In this document: positions 7,067 to 12,492 of the stretch, one piece after another
Layout of the letters: each line of letters begins with the position of its first letter
Position numbering within the stretch: the first letter of the stretch is position 1
Assembly: GCA_947584105.1 (NCBI GenBank)
Contig: CANPWK010000019.1
Coordinates: 1-12,493 of the forward strand
DNA from: an uncultured Bacilli bacterium
GTDB lineage: Bacteria; Bacillota_I; Bacilli_A; RF39; UBA660
Direction of reading: 5' to 3'
DNA length: 12,493 nucleotides
Position numbers and translations under genes: made by a program
The notes under the pieces: generated by a model
What the model saw: the letters and a program-made list of their open reading frames with translations, nothing else
Database searches by the model: none
What the model was told of the DNA's origin: nothing

Positions 7067-7071
7067 GTTGT

Positions 7072-7701
7072 CTAATTTTTAGTAAATTCCCCCATATATA
7101 TATTAAAACCTTTAATTAAAAATTTATCTTCATATTCAGTTGTAATATTATCATAATCATCATTATGTAAATCTAAACTAATATTAATTATTTTATAACC
7201 ATAATTAACTAATGATTTAAGAGAAAATTCGAAAAGTTTTCTATTATCAGTCTTAAAAATAATATTTTTTTTATTTTTAAAAATTCTATCATATTTTTTT
7301 AAAAAATATTCATCAGTTAAACGCCTTTTATGATGACGATTCTTTGGCCATGGGTCTGAAAAATTTAAATATATTTTATCTATTTCTTTATCAAATACTT
7401 TATCTATTTCAGTAGCATCCATTTTTATTAATAACAAATTAGGTAAAGAAAGATTTGCTAATTTCTCTACAGCTCTAACAATTACACTATCATATTTTTC
7501 TATTCCAATATAATTTACATTAGGATTATTAAGAGCCTTATTTATTATAAAATTTCCCTTCCCCATTCCTATTTCTATTTCTAATGGGTTATCATTTACA
7601 AACAAATTTTTAAAAGTCCCTTTATAATTTAAATATTCTTTTATAATATATGGCGAAGCATTAATTATATCTGTTGCACCTTTAACATTTCTAAGTCTCA
7701 T
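7072..7701 (-). CDS. trmB: tRNA (guanine-N7-)-methyltransferase TrmB
   Basis: A 209-residue SAM-dependent enzyme that makes m7G46 in the variable loop of tRNAs. All the family landmarks are present (numbered from the ATG): SAM-binding EIGMGKG (43-49), GIEK (66-69), the signature NFSDPWPKNRHHKRR (113-127) and FKTDN (149-153), and the closing TEYEDKF (188-194). I use the ATG at 7699-7701 with GGTGA (complement of 7706-7710) four bases upstream; a TTG immediately in front (7702-7704) would put the start closer still to that site. The gene has its own promoter, divergent from the coat-like gene, and no clear terminator, so read-through into the lipoprotein operon is possible. Confidence 0.95.
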   Translation of the reverse strand: MRLRNVKGATDIINASPYIIKEYLNYKGTFKNLFVNDNPLEIEIGMGKGNFIINKALNNPNVNYIGIEKYDSVIVRAVEKLANLSLPNLLLIKMDATEIDKVFDKEIDKIYLNFSDPWPKNRHHKRRLTDEYFLKKYDRIFKNKKNIIFKTDNRKLFEFSLKSLVNYGYKIINISLDLHNDDYDNITTEYEDKFLIKGFNIYMGEFTKN

Positions 7702-7716
7702 CAAATCACCAAAATT

Positions 7717-7745
7717 ATTATAACAAAATAGATAACATCTTTCAA
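7717..7745 (-). promoter_or_regulatory. Sigma-A promoter of trmB
   Basis: On the minus strand TTGAAA (7745-7740), a 17-base spacer ending in TGT, and TATAAT (7722-7717): a near-consensus promoter with an extended -10. The start is predicted six or seven bases on, next to the GGTGA site. Confidence 0.8.
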
Positions 7746-7750
7746 TATTT

Positions 7751-7781
7751 TTGTATTTTTCAAATTTAGTTTCATATAATA
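7751..7781 (+). promoter_or_regulatory. Promoter of the coat-like gene, sigma class uncertain
   Basis: TTGTAT (7751-7756), an 18-base spacer and TATAAT (7775-7780) read as sigma-A. The same -10 also reads CATATAATA (7773-7781), which fits the CATANNNTA form of mother-cell sigma factors, although no good sporulation -35 is seen. It lies back-to-back with the trmB -35, five bases apart. Confidence 0.5.
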
Positions 7782-7795
7782 TTGTGAGGTGGATT

Positions 7796-8062
7796 ATGAA
7801 AGATAAAAGAAATTGTGGAATGTATCCTATTTATCCAACACCAATGATGCCAATGATGAATCAACCAATACCAGTACCATATCAAACACAAACTACACCA
7901 TATTATTCTAGTGGAACTAATAGTGAAATAAGTAGCATTGAATCTAGACTAAATGCCTTAGAAAATAAAGTAAATAGACTAGAACAAATGATGAATAATA
8001 ATTATAATAGCAATAACAACAATAATAATAGCTATACAGACTCCAATTATTACATGGTATAA
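7796..8062 (+). CDS. Small spore-coat-like protein (Pro/Met/Tyr-rich head, coiled coil, Asn-rich tail)
   Basis: 88 residues. The head has repeated aromatic/Pro/Met elements (MYPIYPTPMMPMM), then a short Gln/Thr/Pro-rich linker, a clean coiled coil ISSIESRLNALENKVNRLEQMM (about 45-66), a poly-Asn/Ser stretch and the ending YYMV. No catalytic domain is present. This composition resembles small coat or exosporium structural proteins of spore-formers, and the gene is followed directly by sspI; no specific family is claimed. I start at the ATG at 7796 because GAGGTGG (7786-7792) precedes it. An upstream in-frame start at 7751 would lie inside the promoter. The stop codon sits in the loop of its own terminator. 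Confidence 0.7.
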   Translation: MKDKRNCGMYPIYPTPMMPMMNQPIPVPYQTQTTPYYSSGTNSEISSIESRLNALENKVNRLEQMMNNNYNSNNNNNNSYTDSNYYMV

Positions 8063-8076
8063 ACCATGTTTTTTTT
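8052..8076 (+). terminator. Terminator of the coat-like gene
   Basis: ACATGGT (8052-8058), loop ATAA (8059-8062), ACCATGT (8063-8069) and a T-run to 8076. The TAA stop (8060-8062) occupies the loop. The last T of the run is the first base of the sspI -35. Confidence 0.85.
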
Positions 8077-8105
8077 GAATAAATTTATCTTTTTTTTACA
8101 ATATA
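8076..8105 (+). promoter_or_regulatory. Sigma-G-type promoter of sspI
   Basis: TGAATA (8076-8081) is an exact match to the sigma-G -35 consensus. After a 17-base spacer comes CAATATA (8099-8105), close to the CATNNTA -10. Forespore-specific sigma-G control is what is known for ssp genes in Bacillus, so position, spacing and gene agree. The predicted start is at about 8111, just before AAAGGAG. Confidence 0.65.
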
Positions 8106-8124
8106 TATTATGAAAGGAGAATTT

Positions 8125-8328
8125 ATGAATATTGATATAAGGAAAAGTATTAAAGCTAATTTTAAAGACAATAGTATAGAAGAAATTAATAATTCAATTG
8201 AAAGTGCAATTAATGATAAGGATGAAATAACTTTACCTGGTTTAGGGGTTTTTTTTGAAATATTATGGAATAATAGTGATAATAATATGCATCAAAATAT
8301 AATTAATAGTATAAAAAAAGGCTTATAG
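8125..8328 (+). CDS. sspI: Small acid-soluble spore protein SspI
   Basis: 67 residues, matching the usual SspI length of about 70. The family core is evident: MNIDIRKSIKANF (compare MDLNLRHAVIANV), a helix with IEEINNSIESAI, then LPGLGVFFEILWNN, nearly identical to the LPGLGVLFEVLWKN signature, and a C-terminal helix ending KKGL. SspI is a minor SASP found in the dormant spore core; it is distinct from the DNA-coating alpha/beta type. I start at the ATG at 8125 because AAAGGAG (8113-8119) is correctly spaced. The in-frame ATG at 8110 precedes that site. The gene is monocistronic behind a sigma-G-type promoter and convergent with glyS. This is the strongest evidence in the window that the organism sporulates. 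Confidence 0.9.
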   Translation: MNIDIRKSIKANFKDNSIEEINNSIESAINDKDEITLPGLGVFFEILWNNSDNNMHQNIINSIKKGL

Positions 8329-8336
8329 CCTTTTAA
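8314..8336. terminator. Bidirectional terminator between sspI and glyS
   Basis: AAAAGGC (8316-8322), loop TTATA (8323-8327), GCCTTTT (8328-8334). On the minus strand it is followed by seven T. The sspI TAG (8326-8328) is at the loop edge and the glyS TAA (complement of 8333-8335) is in the outer stem. Confidence 0.8.
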
Positions 8337-9706
8337 ATTTGAATCTTTTTTAAAATATAATCTTGTAAAGTATCAATATCCAATGTAATTTGCTCCATAG
8401 TATCACGCATTCTAACTGTAACTTTGTTATTATTTAAAGTATTATCATCAATCGTAATAGAAAATGGGGTACCAATTACATCAGCTCTTCTATACCTTTT
8501 TCCAATAGAACCAGAATCATCATAATCAACCATAAATTGCTTAGATAATAAATTATAAATATCTAATGCTTTTTCAGCATGTATTTTCTTTACTAATGGT
8601 AATATACAAGCTTTATAAGGGGCTAAAGCGGGATGAATTTTTAATACTTCACGAGTTTTACCATCAAATTGTTCTATAGTATAAGCATCACTAATTACAG
8701 CAAGAAATAGCCTATCAACACCCAAAGAAGGTTCAATAACATATGGTAAATATTTTTCATTTGTTTCTGGGTCTAAATATCTTAAATCTTGATTAGAATG
8801 TTTCATGTGAGTTGATAAATCATAATCTGTACGATCAGCTATTCCCCATAATTCTCCCCATCCCATTGGATATTTATATTCTATATCTGTTGTGGCAGTG
8901 CTATAAAAGACTAATTCTTCCTTTTTATGATCAGCAAAACGTAAGTTTTCTTTTTTTATACCAATATCATTTAGAAAACCCATACAAAAATTTTTATAAT
9001 AATTAAACCATTCTATATCTTCACCTGGCTTACAGAAAAATTCTAATTCCATTTGTTCAAATTCACGCATACGGAAAATAAAATTACCAGGAGTTATTTC
9101 ATTTCTAAAAGCTTTACCGATTTGCGCTACTCCAAATGGTATTTTAGCACGACTACTACGTTCAATATTTTTAAAATTAACAAAAATTCCTTGAGCTGTT
9201 TCCCCTCTTAAATAAACTTTACTCTTTTTGTCGGCAGTAACTCCCATATTAGTTTCAAATAATAAATTAAATTCTCTGATTGCAGTAAAATTATTTTTAC
9301 CACATTTTGGACAAGGAATATGATTTTCTTTAATAAAAGTTTCTAACTTTTCATTAGACCATCCATCTCCCGTTTCTAATCCACTAGTAAATTCCTCAAT
9401 CAATTTATCAGCACGATGCCTAGTTTTACAATCTTTACAGTCTATTAAAGGATCTGAAAAACTCGTCACATGTCCAGATGCCACCCAAACTTTAGGATTC
9501 ATTAGAATAGCTGAATCAAGACTATAAATATTTTTATTTTCTTGAACAAATTTTTTATGCCATATTTTCTTAATATTTTCCTTTAATTCACAGCCTAAAG
9601 GTCCATAATCAAAACTATTAGCAAGCCCACCATATATCTCACTACCTTGAAATATAAAACCATATTGCTTACAAAATTTAACTAAATCTTCCATACTTAT
9701 TTGCAT
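8333..9706 (-). CDS. glyS: Glycyl-tRNA synthetase (single-chain, dimeric class II type)
   Basis: 457 residues; charges tRNA-Gly. This is the homodimeric, archaeal/eukaryote-like enzyme rather than the bacterial alpha2beta2 GlyQ/GlyS. Landmarks numbered from the ATG: GSEIYGGLANSFDYGPLG (21-38); zinc-ribbon cysteines C90/C93 (CKDC) and C132/C135 (CPKC); RGETAQGIFVNF (167-178); motif 2 FRNEITPGNFIFRMREFEQME (200-220); motif 3 EPSLGVDRLFLA; and a C-terminal anticodon-binding domain from about IHPALAPYKACILPL. The ATG at 9704-9706 has a perfect GGAGGT (complement of 9711-9716). A TTG at 9716-9718 lies on that site and is rejected. Expression is controlled by the T-box leader upstream. Confidence 0.97.
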   Translation of the reverse strand: MQISMEDLVKFCKQYGFIFQGSEIYGGLANSFDYGPLGCELKENIKKIWHKKFVQENKNIYSLDSAILMNPKVWVASGHVTSFSDPLIDCKDCKTRHRADKLIEEFTSGLETGDGWSNEKLETFIKENHIPCPKCGKNNFTAIREFNLLFETNMGVTADKKSKVYLRGETAQGIFVNFKNIERSSRAKIPFGVAQIGKAFRNEITPGNFIFRMREFEQMELEFFCKPGEDIEWFNYYKNFCMGFLNDIGIKKENLRFADHKKEELVFYSTATTDIEYKYPMGWGELWGIADRTDYDLSTHMKHSNQDLRYLDPETNEKYLPYVIEPSLGVDRLFLAVISDAYTIEQFDGKTREVLKIHPALAPYKACILPLVKKIHAEKALDIYNLLSKQFMVDYDDSGSIGKRYRRADVIGTPFSITIDDNTLNNNKVTVRMRDTMEQITLDIDTLQDYILKKIQI

Positions 9707-9733
9707 AATTACCTCCAATAATCTTTAAAATTT

Positions 9734-9836
9734 TAAAAAAATCCTAGATAGTAAGGGCAAATTAATCGCGGTCCCACCTTACTTCTAAGATCTTTTAATA
9801 TATAGCTCGAAGATTCCACCTCGTCATCGCTTTTAT
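9734..9836 (-). promoter_or_regulatory. T-box riboswitch (glycine), unusually short
   Basis: On the minus strand AAGGTGGGACCGCG (9780-9767) matches the T-box consensus AGGGTGGNACCGCG at all but one base. The antiterminator can form as AAGG/CCTT around the UGGG bulge and GCG/TGC. The competing terminator pairs 9791-9777 with 9756-9741 (15 bp, one bulged A) and is followed by seven T (9741-9735). Upstream of the T-box only about 56 bases remain after the predicted start, so stem I must be tiny. AGCGATGACGAGG...CTTCGAGCT (9831-9804) can fold into a kinked hairpin with TGGAAT in its loop, holding a possible GGA glycine specifier (9817-9815). It senses uncharged tRNA-Gly to permit glyS transcription. 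Confidence 0.88.
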
Positions 9837-9842
9837 GTAATT

Positions 9843-9871
9843 ATTATATTATATTTTTGATAATTTGTAAA
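9843..9871 (-). promoter_or_regulatory. Sigma-A promoter of the glyS T-box leader
   Basis: On the minus strand TTTACA (9871-9866), a 17-base spacer and TATAAT (9848-9843), placing the start near 9836. A second overlapping TATAAT lies five bases upstream. Confidence 0.75.
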
Positions 9872-9910
9872 TACTAATTAATAACAGAAAATTAAAGCCA
9901 CTAATTTTTA

Positions 9911-10945
9911 TTACATTTTTCCTTTATAATAATATAATTTTTTTACTAATGGTGAATATTTAACAAGTGATAAATCCTTATCTAAACTTTTAGCAAATTC
10001 CTGACAAAGTAACATACTTATATAAGTTAAATAATAATCATTTATAATATCATCATCGTATCTTCTTTTGATGCTTATGATATTTCTATATTGATCTTTT
10101 AGTACTTTTTTATAATATTTGTCTAATTCATTATCATTATCAAAGAATATTAAATTGTTTCTATATTCGTAATTTAAATTACTTCTTCCATGACAGTAAT
10201 CATATTTATCATGGACTACAGGAATAAATAATCCCGCTTCAGTCATTGTTGATTCTAAAAAACGTGTAGCTGAGCTAGTTTCATATCCGCTTAATATTTC
10301 ATACACATTACCAAATTGTTTTGCAAAAAATGGAAGTATATTATACAAAACTTCTAAAAATTGATTTATTTCTTGTGGTTTTATTAAGTCTTCACAACTA
10401 CTATCATATCCGATTAGTAATTCATTTAAAGCACCTCTCCTTATACTATATTTAGGAGATGTAGTTAATATTTCTTCTATTTTGCTTAAATCATCAGAGT
10501 AATATAAAAGAGCAATAGTCATAGGCACAAGTGTCGCAGATAATGATATAAAACTCTTCTCTTTTTCTACATTATAATTGATATTTGTAACTCCATCTAA
10601 TTTATTTCTTGAAAATAAATATTTGTTTAAATCATTATTAAATGATATTTTCACTCCATAATTATCTCCACTATAACTGCAAAGTATTATATTTTTAAAT
10701 CCATTTAAGTTTCTATAAAGCATATCCCTTGGAGTAATAGATTCACAAACTATATTATTTTTTCTGCTTAACACTTTAGATAAGTAATTACTAACAACAT
10801 TACTACCTCCTACACCACTTATAAGTGTTGGCTCTTTGATATTTGATAGAATATCTCTAATCGCTTTTAAATCTGTTTTAGCAATTGAATCAAAAACTCT
10901 CTTTTCTAACCTTTTAAAGTTATCATTCATATTTTCTTTATCCAT
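9911..10945 (-). CDS. SIS-domain (sugar isomerase-like) protein
   Basis: 344 residues, cytoplasmic. The first SIS-type phosphosugar-binding fold is seen at about 38-120: ISGVGGSNVVSNYLSKVL (42-59) and the strand-loop IILCSYSGDNYG (86-97), equivalent to the SxSGxT loop of SIS enzymes. The second half keeps a GlmS-like layout: YETSSATRFLESTMTEAG (221-238), then VVHDKYDYCHGRSNL (243-257), where GlmS has its glutamate helix and HGP segment. No glutaminase domain and no HTH are present, so it is neither GlmS nor an RpiR regulator; the substrate is unknown. ATG at 10943-10945 has AAGGAGGAA, buried in an inverted repeat. It is downstream of, and probably cotranscribed with, the WYL regulator. No strong terminator is seen before the glyS promoter. 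Confidence 0.7.
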   Translation of the reverse strand: MDKENMNDNFKRLEKRVFDSIAKTDLKAIRDILSNIKEPTLISGVGGSNVVSNYLSKVLSRKNNIVCESITPRDMLYRNLNGFKNIILCSYSGDNYGVKISFNNDLNKYLFSRNKLDGVTNINYNVEKEKSFISLSATLVPMTIALLYYSDDLSKIEEILTTSPKYSIRRGALNELLIGYDSSCEDLIKPQEINQFLEVLYNILPFFAKQFGNVYEILSGYETSSATRFLESTMTEAGLFIPVVHDKYDYCHGRSNLNYEYRNNLIFFDNDNELDKYYKKVLKDQYRNIISIKRRYDDDIINDYYLTYISMLLCQEFAKSLDKDLSLVKYSPLVKKLYYYKGKM

Positions 10946-10950
10946 AAAAA

Positions 10951-10986
10951 TTCCTCCTTAAACTCATAATATCATTTAAGGAGGAA
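10951..10986 (-). promoter_or_regulatory. Long perfect inverted repeat covering the ribosome binding site of the SIS gene
   Basis: TTCCTCCTTAAA (10951-10962), 12-base spacer, TTTAAGGAGGAA (10975-10986). In the minus-strand RNA the 3' arm holds the SIS gene's AAGGAGG and the 5' arm is its exact complement, so folding would hide the site. The hairpin is followed by UUUUU and then the ATG, so it also looks like a terminator. TTGACC (10998-10993, minus strand) is a possible -35 with weak -10 ATGATA 17 bases on; the repeat would then overlap that promoter and could be an operator. Confidence 0.65.
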
Positions 10987-10999
10987 ATATATGGTCAAT

Positions 11000-11599
11000 T
11001 TAAAATTTTTCTTCTAATAATTCTATTTTTCTAATTCTCTTAAAATCAAAATGCCTCATATCACATCTAAGTTCACAAAATGCCGTACAATACCAATCAT
11101 TATTAAATAAAAACATATCTTTTGGATTTACTACTCTTTCAAATTCACCTTTGCCATAAGAATAATATAATATCTTTACTTTTCTTTTTTCCTTTATTGC
11201 ACGTGCAAAAATATTATATTTGTTTAAATCTTCATCATTTAAGTTAAGTTCCCTTTTTTCAGCCTTGCTACCAATGTAAATACCTCTAATTTTATCTTTA
11301 AGTAAATTTAACTTTTCCACTTCTTCTTTATTATCAGTTAAATTTATGCATTTATCTATTAATTCATAATCTTCTTTTATAAATTTCCTTTTCGGCGTTC
11401 TAATAGATTGATTTAAAACATATCCACCATAAGGGCCCATAATTGAATCAATATAAATACCAGCTTTTTCTAATTCATTTTTATATATTCTAATCATTCT
11501 AGGAGTAACTTCTAAAATTTCAGAAAGTTCATTTATACTATATTTCTTGCCATTAGATAATAAATTTAACATTGTTATAACATTTGATATCTTAGACAT
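11000..11599 (-). CDS. Compact HTH-WYL transcriptional regulator
   Basis: 199 residues. An N-terminal winged-helix/HTH of the DeoR/HTH_11 type (1-60) is recognisable by MLNLLSNGKKYSINELSEIL, VTPRMIRIYKNELEKAG and GPYGGYVL. A helical linker (about 70-127) leads to a WYL domain (about 130-199) with KVKILYYSY, NPKDMFLFNNDWYCTAFCE and MRHFDFKRIRKIELL. The namesake WYL tripeptide reads WYC (169-171). The usual C-terminal WCX part is missing: family members run to about 300 residues and this one stops right after the WYL domain. WYL domains are thought to bind nucleotide-type ligands. ATG at 11597-11599 has AGGGGAT upstream; TATAAA (11621-11616) is a weak candidate -10. It is followed after 54 bp by the SIS gene, which it plausibly regulates. 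Confidence 0.85.
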   Translation of the reverse strand: MSKISNVITMLNLLSNGKKYSINELSEILEVTPRMIRIYKNELEKAGIYIDSIMGPYGGYVLNQSIRTPKRKFIKEDYELIDKCINLTDNKEEVEKLNLLKDKIRGIYIGSKAEKRELNLNDEDLNKYNIFARAIKEKRKVKILYYSYGKGEFERVVNPKDMFLFNNDWYCTAFCELRCDMRHFDFKRIRKIELLEEKF

Positions 11600-11650
11600 A
11601 ATATCCCCTGCCTATTTTATAATCTAATTAAATTATAAATAATATTTGCT

Positions 11651-11682
11651 AAAAATAGTTAGTATCATTAACTAACTATTTT
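11651..11682 (-). terminator. Terminator downstream of tRNA-Glu
   Basis: On the minus strand AAAATAGTTAGT (11682-11671), loop TAATGAT, ACTAACTATTTT (11663-11652) with one more T: a perfect 12-bp stem ending in a T-run, 36 bases after the tRNA 3' end. It lies about 50 bp upstream of the WYL gene start, so it also insulates or attenuates that gene. Confidence 0.7.
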
Positions 11683-11717
11683 ATATAAAATTCGAAATAA
11701 TCCGAATACATTTTTAT

Positions 11718-11794
11718 TGGTGACCTGTATGGGATTTGAACCCATGTATGTAGCCTTGAGAGGGCTATGTGTTAAACCACTTCACCAACAGGCC
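11718..11794 (-). tRNA. tRNA-Glu (anticodon CUC)
   Basis: A 77-base cloverleaf. Acceptor GGCCTGT (11794-11788) pairs with ACAGGTC (11728-11722) with one G-U. The D-arm is GTGAAGTGGTTTAACAC. The anticodon arm is TAGCC/CTCTCAA/GGCTA with anticodon CTC (11760-11758). The variable loop is CATAC and the T-arm is ATGGG/TTCAAAT/CCCAT. The discriminator is A and CCA is encoded. The body closely resembles Firmicutes tRNA-Glu (GGCCCGTTGGTCAAG...). The anticodon reads GAG only, which is uncommon for an AT-rich genome. Confidence 0.95.
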
Positions 11795-11810
11795 ATGTAA
11801 TAACAATATC

Positions 11811-11839
11811 ATTTTAACATAATAAAAATTTTTTTACAA
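11811..11839 (-). promoter_or_regulatory. Sigma-A promoter of tRNA-Glu
   Basis: On the minus strand TTGTAA (11839-11834), a 17-base spacer ending TGT, and TAAAAT (11816-11811): a good promoter with an extended -10. The start would be about 10 bases before the mature tRNA. Confidence 0.7.
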
Positions 11840-11864
11840 CATATTTTGAATAAATCATTCAATT

Positions 11865-11912
11865 AAAAAATATTAAAAAGAAAACCAAAAAAATGATTTT
11901 CTTTTTAATATT
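11865..11912 (-). terminator. Terminator of the right-edge gene
   Basis: On the minus strand AATATTAAAAAGAAAA (11912-11897), 12-base loop, TTTTCTTTTTAATATT (11884-11869), then TTTT. The stem is a perfect 16 bp but almost pure A/T. The TAA stop of the upstream gene (11907-11905) lies in the 5' arm. Confidence 0.7.
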
Positions 11913-12492
11913 TAATTTTCTTTTTAACTTTATCATCATCCGAAATATTTATACAATTATAACAAGTATCTCCATTTTTAAATTTAATTTGATAACTATA
12001 GTCACATACAGATATTTGCTCTATATCAGTAAATGATTTTCGCTGATATCTTTTCTTAGACTCATCTAAATTTTTTAATTCATATAAAAACTGAATTGCA
12101 TCAATTCTATATACTTTATTAAGAATGCTATTAAAATTATTATTTGCTACGTCTTTTCTTATAGGCCTTTCATATATAGCATCAGGTGAACCATAAGCAA
12201 TATCAAATTTACTTTGCAATAATCTATTATCTCTTGAAGCAATTAATATTGGAGTATAATGTCCAAAATCTGTTGTAAATGAAGTTCTATCATTAGCTTG
12301 AGTTAGATAATTTTGATTATAATTATCATATGTATGAATGAAATCTTGCCAATCATCATTATAAATATCTATTGGTTGATTTATAATATATTCTGGTACA
12401 ATATAATAATCTTCTTTAAAATATGAGGACTCTAAAATACCAGCTTTATTACAAACAACAAAATCAATTGGTAAATCAGAATTGCTAGTCAT
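11905..12492 (-). CDS. Unrecognised protein, C-terminal part (runs off the right edge)
   Basis: At least 195 residues to a TAA stop. The first visible Met codon (12490-12492) is at the very edge, so whether it is the start cannot be judged; the abrupt beginning MTSNSDLPIDFVVCNKAGIL suggests the reading frame continues upstream. The visible part is soluble, rich in Tyr, Asp and Asn, with segments such as DFGHYTPILIASRDNRLL and YGSPDAIYERPIRKD. It ends in a strand-rich region (QISVCDYSYQIKFKNGDTCYNCINI) with three Cys, then a basic end. No membrane segment or familiar catalytic motif is seen and no function is proposed. It has its own terminator just before the tRNA promoter. Confidence 0.65.
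   Translation of the reverse strand: MTSNSDLPIDFVVCNKAGILESSYFKEDYYIVPEYIINQPIDIYNDDWQDFIHTYDNYNQNYLTQANDRTSFTTDFGHYTPILIASRDNRLLQSKFDIAYGSPDAIYERPIRKDVANNNFNSILNKVYRIDAIQFLYELKNLDESKKRYQRKSFTDIEQISVCDYSYQIKFKNGDTCYNCINISDDDKVKKKIKY

Noticed and set aside
7751..7795. Longer start of the coat-like protein at 7751
   Set aside because: Those 15 codons coincide with the promoter and ribosome binding site of the ATG at 7796 and add no conserved-looking sequence.
8035..8060. Asn-codon repeats (aat/aac) in the coat-like gene as a CRISPR or microsatellite element
   Set aside because: Simple codon repetition encoding poly-Asn; no direct repeat/spacer structure. No CRISPR array or insertion sequence was seen anywhere in the window.
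8812..9006. 64-codon plus-strand open frame
   Set aside because: It lies entirely within the conserved catalytic part of glyS on the other strand.
9885..9908. AT-only hairpin after the SIS gene (AAAATTA...TAATTTT) as its terminator
   Set aside because: Seven A/T pairs with no following T-run; too weak to call.
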